Positions 13,241-23,802 of a stretch of 24,033 nucleotides of DNA are shown piece after piece. Position numbers and translations under genes: made by a program. The notes beneath the pieces are model-generated. The model was not told the origin of the DNA and did no database searches. It worked only from the letters and a program-made list of their open reading frames with translations. The stretch spans positions 1 through 24,033 of the forward strand of contig JADRCO010000971.1 in the NCBI GenBank assembly GCA_021464525.1, written 5' to 3'. Numbering within the stretch: the first letter of the stretch is position 1; each line of letters begins with the position of its first letter. Source of the stretch: Rhizophagus sp. LPA8_4_AMF. Its lineage: Eukaryota > Glomeromycota > Glomeromycetes > Glomerales > Glomeraceae.

Positions 13241-14175
13241 ACTATATTATAAGCAGACAGTATCTAAAAGAAAAATTTCGTTTTTAACATAACGTATTGT
13301 TATAAGGTCATTAGAAAAAAATAGTAAGATCAAAGTATACTTGAAATATATGAGATGTACCGTAGTAAAATATTAAAAAAAAAGAGACAACGTAAAACGT
13401 CACAAAAGTTAATATATATATATTTTTTTTATTTTTTTTTTTTAAAAAAAAAATGAATACTAAACCAATAAAAAAAAAGGTTTAAAATAAAGAAAAATTT
13501 TTATTTTTTAATATAAACTTCTTAACAAAAAAGGGGAAAAGAAAAAAAAAGAGGACTGAAGAAAAAGAATAAAAAGAAAGAAAAAGGGGAAGGAAAGGGT
13601 GAAGGATTCACAATATTAGAGTTTTACAATAAGTATTTATAATGTGCGGCAGAAAAATTTTGGTAACTTAAAACGGTTATTTAATATGTAAATAATTTTC
13701 TTTCTCTTTCTTTCCTCTATAGCCTCATTTTTTTCTCTCTTGCAGTAGATACTACTAAAACTAAAGGTTGTGCAAATTACACTTAACCCGTACGGGGATT
13801 ATAACGGACTTTTTCATCACTCCAAGTTATCCAAGTTATCCAGTTATCACCAGTTTTTTTTTTTGAAAAATCTGATAAATATAATACTGTCAATAAATAA
13901 AATACAAAATCGGTTAGAATACCCGCCAATTACAATATTTGGGGACAGTTGGCTGAATTTCTACTTTATGTGTCATGTGAGATGTAAATCTTAAATTTGT
14001 GAAAAGAAAAAAAAAATCGTTTTGGTACAATGAAAAAATCCGATGCATTCAAAAACTAATTTGCAACACAAACCCCAACGATCTGACCAATGTCAAAAAA
14101 AAAACACAATTGATCAAATAAGAAATAACGTATAATAGTAATAATAACTTTAATTATTTCTAAACCCTAAAGCTT
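13241..14175. other. Intergenic region upstream of the Sec2-like gene
   Basis: No gene was seen. It contains TA and A/T runs (13410-13450), a long polypurine tract (13527-13606) and a polypyrimidine tract about 90 bp later (13697-13744), then a less AT-rich patch at about 13760-13850. That patch holds the 10-bp palindrome CCCGTACGGG (13787-13796) and a short tandem repeat of CCAAGTTAT (13822-13847). The part near 14100-14175 is 3' flank of the deubiquitinase gene. Confidence 0.6.
13527..13606. repeat. Polypurine tract in the Sec2-like gene promoter
   Basis: About 80 bp are almost all A and G on the plus strand with only four pyrimidines. On the coding strand of the minus-strand gene this is a CT-rich block about 290-370 bp before the ATG; CT-rich blocks often mark fungal transcription starts. 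A matching pyrimidine tract at 13697-13744 could pair with it or allow triplex formation (inference). Confidence 0.6.
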
Positions 14176-16639
14176 TTAACTTAATATTGATTCTTTTGTT
14201 GCATCACTTCCGAGTTTGCTTGTTTCTTCATTCTTATTGGGACGGAAGTCATCACTCATTAATTCCCTTACTTGAGAAATAAAGGTTTCAGCTGCCTTTG
14301 AGGAAACATTTATATGTGATGACAATGACTCGATCAATTTATCAAGCCTTGAAACTTCTTCATCTTTTCGATAAGTTTCACTCATATTAACGCGCCTGCA
14401 TATGATGAACAATGATTATTCCATTAATTCATTGTGTATTATTGTAACAATTGGCAAAATTTTATATATATCATACTTACTGATCGTAATTATGATATTC
14501 TTCGACTAAACTCGCCATTTGTGAAAATGTTTCTTCTTGCAAGTTTTCATTTTGTAAAAATGAATGCTGGCATGAATAAGGCGTTCCTGAAAAGGTAAAG
14601 CGCAATAAAGAATTACTAATCGCAAACAATAAACCCGAATAAAGAACCAAATTAAATAGAAATTAATACAGACTGAATTGTCCAGAAAGATCGTAATTTG
14701 TACCACTCATCCAAAATTGAAATCTTGATACATTAGAATCATGTTCAATATCATACGGTGTAACAATAACACCAATAAATGGTTCCACACCATCTTCGCG
14801 TCGCCACATTTCCTATTAATAAGAAAGGAACATATTAACAATGAATATACACCCTTATTCATTTTATAATTTTTTACCTGATATTGAGTCTGGTTTTCAA
14901 TATCTCTAATAGAAGGTTGAGGATCAAATGTTGGGTGAGAATGATACCATCCAACAAATTCAAGACCTTTCTCAGCGAAAACTTCCCTAGCTGCAACTTC
15001 AGACGCAGGATCCATTTCACACTATAATAACGTAATATCTATCACTACAAAAAAAAAATATATATTATATTAAATAGTATAAATAACATACCTGAAATCC
15101 GGTACTTGAACTTTTACAAGGGTATACGTATATTACTTCCATGATTTCACGATCAGAAAAATAATGACCACCAAGTAAACCAATTATTTCCGTATGTGCC
15201 AAATGAGCGTGGAAATCCATCAAAAGCTATAATTTACAATCACATCAATTAAGGATTATTCGAAAAGAATTTTTTTTTCCAAATGCATATTACTCATACC
15301 ATAACGTTCATCGAAACTGATACTCGAAACGGCGCAGGATTTCTCGATGTATAATGATGTGGTGGAACCAACCGAAAAGGATCATAAGAACCTACCATAT
15401 CATATGCTAGAGCATCGTAACGTTATTTGTTAAGGTATTACAATGTAATTACAAGTTGATTTATATATTTCTTTTAATAGAAGGATATTTCGTTATAATT
15501 GATTCGTCCCCCATTTTTATTGGTACGGGACCTTTTGCTTCGGCGTATGGGAGCGTCATCTTAATTATTATCCAAGTACGATAACACTTCATTTATCATT
15601 GATCGAATATGCTATTATTTTTTCAAAAAAAAAAGAACAATTCGATCATATTTATACCTCCCGTCGGCTCTACACTATTTTCTTTAGATCCATTTAGATT
15701 TTCCCTTGAACGTAAAAAAAACGTATATATTTTTTTTAAGGTAAAAAAATATATGAAATTTACATAATTAATCCTAAAAAGAATTATTTTGCTCATACCA
15801 TTCGCCATTATCGTTAAGAACTTTGATCCCACTTTATGATCGAAAAGGATTAAAGTTCAAAACGTTCCTATCAAATTAAGCAATTTGTCAAAATATGATT
15901 CATTGTTCTTACCGTCCTCGACGATAGTCACCATCTTCCAACTTCCCTTTACGTTTTATATTAGTATTTGATTTCTTTGTAGTCTCATCAAGTGATTTTC
16001 TCTTTACAGGACGCTTCTCTTTTTTTACAGAATCTTTGCCAATATTAATTGCTCCTATTGACTCCAGATATAAATGAACTCGTCCAATCGCATTTACATC
16101 ACCACAATCCTGGTCGAATCATCATTAATTATTAGTTTTTTAAAAAAAATAAGGTATGAATAATATATGAAAATACCTTAAGTCCTGGTCTGACGCTTGT
16201 TTTAGAAACGAATTTCGGTTGACTTTTTAACCAAGCATTTAAAATATAATTCCTAATTTTCATGTAACGTTCAGGCGTTTTCAATCCTCTTCCAACAAAA
16301 AATTCTATATTACTTTGTCTTTCTTCTTCACTGATAATTGATTGATCAATTATCTGAGCACAAAAAAATGAAAGTCAATGAACATCATCCAAATTCGATA
16401 AAATACAAATTAAATTTCAAAAGAACAAAGAATCCACTTCATATATTCACCATCTCCTTAATCGAGCTTTTTTCAACTAAATTCGAACTCGTACCTTCAC
16501 CCAATTCTCTCGATTGGTCGATAGAATCGGAAAACTCTGCAGGGGGTGAAGAAGTCGCGTCTTTTTCCGATTGATACGCGTCACGAGTCGATGTTGAAGC
16601 TTTTTCCACAGCCTCCTCGGAACTAAATGAACTAGACAT
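14176..16639 (-). CDS. SWIRM-JAMM histone H2A deubiquitinase, MYSM1 type
   Basis: Twelve exons: 16639-16451, 16353-16177, 16109-15913, 15831-15799, 15704-15658, 15559-15489, 15416-15300, 15226-15092, 15021-14878, 14812-14674, 14586-14481 and 14395-14176, giving 524 aa. A Ser/Glu-rich leader (1-63) is followed by a SWIRM domain (about 79-150; [26 protein letters not shown]), a basic linker with an NLS-like RRSKRSR, and an MPN+ domain (about 265-430). The JAMM zinc site is complete: E290 in TEIIGLLGG, and H349, H351, S359 and D362 in [16 protein letters not shown], so it should be an active metalloprotease. MYSM1 removes ubiquitin from histone H2A in chromatin. Unlike animal MYSM1 there is no SANT domain. 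The exon 6 to 7 intron is AT-AC, and exons of 33 and 47 nt occur. Confidence 0.92.
15417..15488 (-). other. U12-type (minor spliceosome) AT-AC intron in the MYSM1-like gene
   Basis: Exon 6 ends in GAA at 15489 and the intron opens with ATATCCTT, a perfect U12 5' splice site. The branch-site element TACCTTAAC (consensus TTCCTTAAC) lies near the end, with its last A at 15430, 13 nt before the terminal AC at 15417. The intron is 72 nt and splices phase 0, joining RINYNE to [14 protein letters not shown], the start of the conserved pre-MPN block. Reading on without splicing meets a stop within five codons. A GT-AG alternative (weak donor GTACCA inside exon 6, acceptor GGTAG) keeps frame but ignores all three U12 signals. 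Confidence 0.85.
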
Positions 16640-17544
16640 TTCAACAAGAGAAAAAAAAATAAATTCAGTATGTTAGACGTATAATTTGCTTCGATAAATG
16701 TGATAATTTAAAGAAGGGAAGAAGGTGTGAGAAAATCATTGAAATAACGGATAAAATAACGAGTTTAATTTGTCACACATTCAAATTACAGTAAAAAAGT
16801 TCGTGTTTCGTTATCACTTTTTTACATCACTGGCTATGATCACCCATAAATTCACACTTATCTGTTATCATCAGCTGATAAACTGAAAAAAATTTTAATT
16901 TTTTTTTTCAAGGTAAGCGAAAAGGATTAAAAGAATATTTTTTTTAAATGTCTATATATGATGATTTAAAAGTTTCAGACTAATATGAAGACTATTAAAT
17001 TTAACCTCTAAGAAGTTCTGATATATAATTTTCATTTAACATTTGCAAATTTTTTTTGTTAAATATTTATTAATTTATTTTATAATAATTTTACATAGGT
17101 AATTTCGAATGTTTCTTTTTGTATCTTCACTTCGATATGATTAAACCTAAAAATCTGTCAATCCACTGAAATAAAAGTGTTGATGAAAGGATATCACGCA
17201 AAAAAAAATGATCTTGTATTAACATATTAATTGATTTAGATAAAAATTATTATTTTTTTTTTAACCGCAATTCTTTTTTTATTCTTAAAAATAGGAACGT
17301 CAAAAAAGAAATCTTGGGCACTTTAGAAGACTTGTACACGGATATAATTAGATATTTAGGAATAAAAATTTTGTTAATATAATACATAAATAAAATATAA
17401 ATAAATTTAATTAATTAATTTATTAATTATAATATATAAATATAAACTTTCTTTCGTTGAAATTTTTTCAATGTTTATTTAATGATAATTTAATAATTTA
17501 AAAATAACATATATTGAAAAAAGAAAAATCTCAAACTAAAAAAT
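16640..17544. other. Intergenic region upstream of the MYSM1-like gene
   Basis: No gene was seen. Near the MYSM1-like start it has a perfect 10-bp inverted repeat (16791-16800 with 16816-16825, GTAAAAAAGT and ACTTTTTTAC, 15-nt loop) and a second short dyad, TTATCA/TGATAA, at 16865-16881 around TCAGC. From about 16900 onward it is featureless A/T-rich DNA leading into the 3' flank of the inhibitor gene. Confidence 0.55.
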
Positions 17545-18000
17545 TTATTGAATTGTAACTACTCCATCGTCTTCAACTCCGTCAATGTGTTGATCAGCAT
17601 CAAAAGTAGCTGCAATAGTGAAAATATATTATTATAAACATATTAAATTAAAAAGAAAAAAAATATAATTTAATGCTTACTAATGGTGCCAGCTGGTAGG
17701 GTAAACATGAGAGTTTTTCCTGTTATTGTAGTTTTGCCTGTAATCTTACCTCCTATTTTAGATTATTAAATCGATCATATGAATAAATGGATCTTTAATA
17801 AAGTATTACAAAAATGATTTTACAAACCAATATTTTTAATTTTTTCCTCAGTTTTCTTGATATCTGTTTCTGATGTTTCTGGTTTGAAACGAATGATTTT
17901 CTTAACTAAATTTGAAATAATAATGAGCTAAAAAGCAACATATACATAACGCATAAACGAAAAGAAATTAAAATATTATTTGACATGAACCCTCGCTCAT
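17545..18000 (-). CDS. Inhibitor-I9 / proteinase B inhibitor (PBI2-like)
   Basis: Four exons, 18000-17991, 17905-17828, 17752-17681 and 17609-17545, encode 74 aa, nearly the same as yeast Pbi2 (75 aa). The protein starts MSEVKKIIRFKPETSETD, continues KKTEEKIKNIGGKI and ends HIDGVEDDGVVTIQ. This is the beta-alpha-beta-beta-alpha-beta pattern of the I9 fold, which is also the propeptide of subtilisins; the acidic DGVEDD...VVT tail matches VEEDKEV in Pbi2. Such proteins block vacuolar subtilisin-like proteinase B in the cytosol, and in yeast Pbi2 pairs with thioredoxin to aid vacuole fusion. There is no signal peptide, as expected. The first exon is 10 nt and uses a weak donor (GTTCAT); the second intron uses GTTTGT. 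All junctions keep frame. Confidence 0.85.
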
Positions 18001-18564
18001 TTTTGATAAATTTATTATATACAGAAAAAATTTGAGAAGTCTTGAACACGAAAAAAATAAATATTTCTTTAACGTATATTTCAAAGTTTATTGTTATTGA
18101 TAAACTTTAAAGTTATCAATACGATTTTAAATGGTCTTTATATATATGAAAAAAAAATACCCCAATAAATTTTTATATAGGCGTATATCGGGCGTATGAA
18201 CATCATAATGTTCGTTCACATGTAAAAATTTTTTTTAATTTATTCATTTAAAGATAGTCGTTCCACGTGACATCAGCCATAAAATATATGTACTTTGAGA
18301 CGAAATAATACTTTCGTATTGTAAAAGTGTGCGATTTAATGTTATACATATTATCCGGTGATTAATAAACGCCCGATTTACACTACACATATACGTAATT
18401 ATACAGCTGCTATACACAGTAATTGATCATCTCATTAAGTAAAAGGTTAAAATTAATGAAAAATTAATACATATATTCTATTATTTGTTATAGAAGATAA
18501 TTTTACAATTATAGATTTTATAATTAAAAATTCGATAGAATTTACAATAAACGTATCAAAGAAT
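18001..18564. other. Intergenic region between the I9 inhibitor and MCCB
   Basis: This is the promoter side of the inhibitor gene and the 3' flank of MCCB. It contains a dyad GAACAT-CATA-ATGTTC at 18197-18212 and an E-box/bZIP-type CACGTG at 18267-18272 within TTCCACGTGAC. Both are less AT-rich than their surroundings. No coding segment was seen. Confidence 0.5.
18267..18272. promoter_or_regulatory. CACGTG motif upstream of the I9 inhibitor gene
   Basis: CACGTG followed by AC is the core bound by fungal bHLH and some bZIP factors. It sits about 270 bp upstream of the inhibitor ATG. A six-base motif in 564 bp is weak evidence, so this is only a candidate site. Confidence 0.25.
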
Positions 18565-21190
18565 CTACATCCTAAATATACCAAAACGTGTCTTCTCGAT
18601 TGGTGCGTTAAGTGTAGCACTTAATGCTAATCCGAGAACTTTCCGTGTGTCAGCAGGATTAATAATTCCATCATCCCAAAGACGCGCCGAGGAAAAATAT
18701 GGATGACCTTCAACTTCAAATCTTTCACGAATAGACTTCTTGAATTTTTCTTCTTCTTCCATTGACCACTGTCGACGAATATTTAAATTAACATTTACAT
18801 ATATCAATCTTTATCATTGCTAAAGAAGATCCACATACCGGTTCACCTTTTTTGGCTTCTGCTTGTCTAATTTGAGCCAAAACACTTGCGGCTTGTTCAC
18901 CTCCCATGACTGATATCCGCGCGTTCTATAATTAAATAAGTAAAGTTAATTATAAAGTTTCTTGACTAATAAAATCTTATTTTATGTTGGGCTAACCGGC
19001 CACATCCATAAGAATCTGGGGCTATATGCTCTTCCACACATTCCATAATTTCCAGCACCGAAACTACCGCCAATAATAACCGTCAATTTTGGAACTTTGG
19101 CACAAGATACTGCAGTCACCATCTTCGCGCCATTCTTGGCAATACCACCGGCTTCTGCAGATGAACCAACCATAAATCCTGTAATATTCTGAAGAAAGAT
19201 TAGTGGTATACCACGTTGCGCACAAAGCTCAATAAAATGTGCTCCTTTAAGAGCTGATTCGGAAAAAAGGATTCCATTGTTAGCAACAATTCCAACAGGG
19301 TAACCGTATAAATGCGCGAAACCTGTCAAATTATTTCGTAATATATCAATAAATGAGTACATTTTAGTTGTAAAGTTAAATATAAAATTTACCAGTAATT
19401 AATGTTGTTCCATATAATTCTTTAAATTCTTCAAATCGACTTCCATCTACAATACGCGCAATGACATTTTTGACATCAAAAGATTTGCGCAGATTATCAC
19501 TCACAATACCACCGAGCTCTGATGCAGAATATAGAGGTTCTTCAGGCTTCTTAATTAATAACTTAAATAACGATAAGCTTTTTTTTTAACTTCCATGTTT
19601 TATAAAATATATATATGTGCGTATACATTTATAATTTTGAACACTAACATCAGGTTTCTTTGACAAATTAAGCGTTTCGACAATTTTTCTTGCAATTTGT
19701 AAGGCATGCTCATCGTTACTAGCGTAATGATCCGTTACACCAGATATTCGACCTGCAATTAACTCGACATATTAAAGTTATCACTATATTTAATTCTTTC
19801 AATTTAATGATTATTTACTTACAATGCAAATCTGCTCCCCCTAGTTCCTCTGCCGAAATAACTTCTCCAGTGGCTGCTTTGACTAATGGAGGCCCGGCTA
19901 AGAAAATGGTACCCTGTTTTGCAACAATAATACTTTCATCCGCCATAGCAGGAACGTAAGCGCCACCTGCTGTACATGATCCCATCACAACGGCTATTTG
20001 TGATATACCTTCAGATGACATAGCAGCCTAAATTAACATCAATCAATTAAATATGTAATAAAATTTGATTATTTTATTTATAACTCTAACCTGATTAAAG
20101 AAAATGCGTCCAAAATGATCGCGGTCTGGAAAAACCTCTGCCTGCTGAGGAAGATTAGCACCTCCTGAATCTACTAAATATATACACGGTAACCGATTTT
20201 CTCGTGCAATCTCTTGTGCTCGTAAATGCTTTTTTACTATAAGGATTAAAAAATAAAAGTCAATATATCTACATACAAAAGTTTGTAAGTTATAACCGAT
20301 TAAAAAGTTATACCTGTGATGGGATAATATGTTCCGCCTTTAACTGTTGAGTCATTAGCAACAATCATACATTCCACCCTGCATCAGAACTTATAAAATA
20401 AATATTCAACTTTCATCAACTGTCTATCTTTTTTTTTATAGTAATCATTATATAGAATAAAGACTAACCCTTTAACACGTCCAATTCCAGTGATTATTCC
20501 ACCCGCGGGTATTTCATCTGTATATAATTTATAACCAGCAAGTTGTGAAAGTTCTAGAAAGGGAGATCTTTAAATATAGTCCAAATCATTATTTTAAAAT
20601 TAAAAGAAAAAAATAGGAACTAATATAGAAGAAATTATAAATAAACTTACCCATTATCAAGTAAACGACTTATCCTTTAATGGAACGAATTCGAGTAGGG
20701 TTAAATATAAGATTATGTATAACAATACTTATGTATAACAATACGAATTAGAATGTAAAGAAAAAGTTAGGGCTAACCTATCACGAGGCAATAACTTATT
20801 GCGTTCTAAATGACGTTTTCGAGCTGCTTCCCCTCCACCTGATAAGAATTCAGAAGACAAATTATTACAAATTTTGCAAAAATTAAATGGATAAACTGAT
20901 TTTACCTAATACGATTTTATTTATTAATTTTTCCAAATTTTCGACCAAAATGTTCATTTTGTCAGCATTTTCCTATTACAATAATGAAATTCAATATGAA
21001 AAAATTTTTTAATTAACATGCAGTAAAGAATTGCACTTACCTTAAACACGTCACTATTATTGTCGACATTATTTGGCAAAGCGTTCGCACCTTTCTCATG
21101 CCAGGTATGATACGCTGGTTTCAATTTCGTGCGGCAATTAAAAATAAACTCCTTTCGAAGTGAAGGAAAAAAAAACCTTGTAAATTGCAT
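18565..21190 (-). CDS. MCCB: Methylcrotonoyl-CoA carboxylase beta subunit, mitochondrial
   Basis: Thirteen exons: 21190-21041, 20972-20906, 20838-20778, 20674-20651, 20567-20469, 20378-20314, 20236-20091, 20027-19823, 19752-19649, 19549-19393, 19322-18997, 18925-18839 and 18768-18565, giving 564 aa (human MCCC2 is 563). The N-terminus [15 protein letters not shown] is rich in R, K and F, as in a mitochondrial presequence. The rest is the carboxyltransferase domain: [69 protein letters not shown], the [16 protein letters not shown] loop, and a C-terminus [16 protein letters not shown]...TRFGIFRM. It moves carboxylate from biotin on the alpha subunit to 3-methylcrotonyl-CoA in leucine breakdown. 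The alpha subunit is not in this window. Exon 4 is only 24 nt but keeps frame and encodes RISRLLDNG. Confidence 0.96.
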
Positions 21191-21361
21191 AATAAAGATA
21201 ACAAAATAAACCAAAGATGATCGATTCAGTTATATCGATTATTTGTCGTACCGATCGTATAAAATTGTGGTGCAGGATTTCCATTTTTGGAAGATCAGAA
21301 TGTGAGATTAAATAATATAAAAAACGCAAATTCGATAAGTTTTTATAGATGCACATAAACC
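21191..21361. promoter_or_regulatory. 171-bp bidirectional promoter of MCCB and SMU1
   Basis: The two start codons, MCCB at 21190 (-) and SMU1 at 21362 (+), are 171 bp apart, so both promoters and leaders must fit here. It contains two ATCGAT motifs (near 21218 and 21234), TATAAAA-like sequence at about 21259, and a perfect CArG box at 21281-21290. Shared promoters between housekeeping genes are common in compact fungal loci. Confidence 0.75.
21281..21290. promoter_or_regulatory. CArG box (MADS-factor site) in the divergent promoter
   Basis: CCATTTTTGG fits CC(A/T)6GG exactly, the site for Mcm1/SRF-type MADS factors, and is flanked by TT and AA, which extends the dyad (TTCCATTTTTGGAA). It sits roughly midway between the two start codons. 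In AT-rich DNA such a match can arise by chance, but the flanking symmetry adds weight. Confidence 0.4.
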
Positions 21362-23802
21362 ATGGAAATTGAGTCAACAGAGTAAAAATGCTAAATTTAC
21401 AGTTATTATTTCTATATTTTTAAATTGAATATTCATCTTTCTTTTTTCATTTTTAGCGTAATTCGATTAATTTTACAATTTTTAAAAGAAAGTAACCTTC
21501 CAAATAGTTATGCCGCTTTACAGGTTTGTTCTCCCTTAACGCGGTATTACAATTTCTTGAATTCTTATTCAAATTAATCGATTTTAGGAAGAATCTACCA
21601 TAGCTCTTAATACTGTTGATTCAATTGAATCTTTTACTAATGAAATTATAGAAGGACATTGGGATGTTGTATTGCGCACTGTGTCTAATTTGAAAATACC
21701 CCAGAGAAAATTAATTGACCTCTATGAACAGGTTTTATATTTATTAAATTTTCCCTTGTAGTGTACAAGGTAAATGCAATGATGAAAATAATTCTATTTT
21801 TAGATTGTTTTAGAATTAATCGAAATGCGAGAACTAGGTGCAGCCAGAACTTTATTAAGACAAACTGATCCAATGCAACTTTTGAGAGATCATTATTCTG
21901 AGCGATATCTTCACCTTGAAAATTTACTTTCTCGAACATGGTTTGATCAAAAAGAGGTGAGTTACCATTACTCATATTACCAAAAAAAAATTTTAATTGT
22001 CTATTAATTAAAGATATTGATGTTAAGGCATATCCGTCAGGAATGACAAAAGAAAAGAGGCGACAGGTTATTGCACAAGGTTAAATACGTTTTAGTATAA
22101 TCTAATGATTAATATTCTGTTATTTAATTAAATAATTGTTTTTACAGAACTTTCTAGTGAAGTTACTGTGGTACCGTCTTCGAGACTTTTATCCCTCCTT
22201 GGACAAGCTTTAAAATGGCAACAGCATCAAGGATTATTGCCACCAGATACTGCATTTGATCTTTTTAGAGGTTCAGCACCAACAACAAAAGCTGAGGACG
22301 ATGCGGTTCCTACGAGATGCTATAATAGAATTAAGGTAAAATATATAATCGTTTATGATTTAAAGGTTAAAAAGAATCATATGGGGAATTAAGTGTAAAG
22401 TTCAATCGTTTCACAATCATTTATATTAAGTTTCCAAAAAAACATCATGCTGAAGCTGCTGCATTTTCACCCGACGGTCAATATTTAGCCACTGGTAGTT
22501 TGGATGGATTTATCGAAATATGGAATTACTTAACTGGAAAGCTTCGAAAAGATTTTAAATACCAAATAGAGGTTAGATTAAAAGTTTAATTTTTCTAGGC
22601 AAGTGTCGATTCGGAGACGATTCATTAATGTTATGTGTCATTATATATATTAGGATAATTCAATGTTAATGGAAGACCCCGTACTATGTCTAAGTTTTAG
22701 CAGAGATAGTGAAATGCTTGTATCTGGTGCACAGGATGGAATTATCAAGGTAGTTAAGATTAAAAAAAAAAATTGTTTATTTACAGAATAATTTACAAGA
22801 CGTAAAGTTTTAGGTCTGGAAAATTCAAACGGGCCAATGTACGAGACGGTTTTCTCCAGCTCATAGTCAAGGTGTAACTTCTGTGTGTTTTAATCGGGAT
22901 GGAAGTCAAGTTTTAAGTTCTAGTTTTGACCATACTGTCAGGTGTGTGCGATGTTATATTTATTTAATAATTGTCATTTGGAAATAAAATATTTATACTA
23001 TCTTATATGACAGACTTCATGGTTTGAAATCTGGTAAAACAATAAAAGAATTCAGAGGGCATACTTCATTTGTTAATAATGCAATATTCTCGCATGACAT
23101 GTCAAGAATATTAAGTGCGAGTAGTGATGGTACAGTAAAAGTTAGTAATATTTAAGAAAAATTTAAAATATTTTAAAAGGGGCAAATTAATTATAGATAT
23201 TTTAATTATTAGATTTGGGACAGTAAAACAACTGATTGTTTACATACAATTTTTCCACAAACTGGTGGTCGTAGTAATCGAGACAGTTCATTCATTTCTG
23301 GAGGAATGACAGTTAATTGTGTTGTTCAAATGCCGAAAAATACTGATCAATTCGTAGTATGTGATAAAAGTTCGACAATTTATTTAATGACAATAAAGGG
23401 ACAGGTAAGTAAGTTTAATATAATTATTATTAGAAACATACTTTAATCTTTTTTATCCCCTTCTTTTTTCAGATAACTAAATCATTTACTTCAGAAAAGA
23501 AGACTGATGGTGATTTTGTTAGTTGTACAGTATCTCCTCAAGGAGATTTTATTTATTGTGTAGGTGAAGATTCTAATTTGTATTGCTTTAATGTACAATC
23601 AGGAAAATTAACTTCAACGTTAAAGGTACCTTTTTTTACGTGCAAATAATATTGTTTATTTTGGTATTCTTAAATTAAAAACATTTATTTTATTCTTTAA
23701 CAGTTGTCTGACGCAGAAGTGATCGGCTTTGCACATCATCCATTTTCAAATATTTTAGCTGCTTATTCTGATGATGGTATTATAACTTTGTGGAAACCAT
23801 AA
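21362..23802 (+). CDS. SMU1: Splicing factor SMU1 (LisH-CTLH-WD40)
   Basis: Thirteen exons: 21362-21381, 21457-21523, 21588-21731, 21804-21956, 22028-22079, 22148-22335, 22431-22571, 22654-22749, 22814-22941, 23014-23140, 23213-23404, 23473-23625 and 23704-23802, giving 519 aa (human SMU1 is 513). The start [15 protein letters not shown] is the family N-terminus; ACCATGG is a good initiation context. A LisH (about 6-38) and CTLH (about 40-95) are followed by [33 protein letters not shown] and a WD40 propeller from about 210 to the end ([35 protein letters not shown], final LWKP). SMU1 works with RED in the pre-B/B spliceosome and aids splice-site choice and very short introns. An AATAAA overlaps the stop codon and another lies at 23828. 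Confidence 0.96.

Noticed and set aside
15489-15559. GT-AG alternative for the exon 6 to 7 intron of the MYSM1-like gene
   Set aside because: A donor GTACCA and acceptor GGTAG would keep frame, but the donor is weak and this discards a perfect U12 donor, a near-perfect branch site and the right branch-to-end distance.
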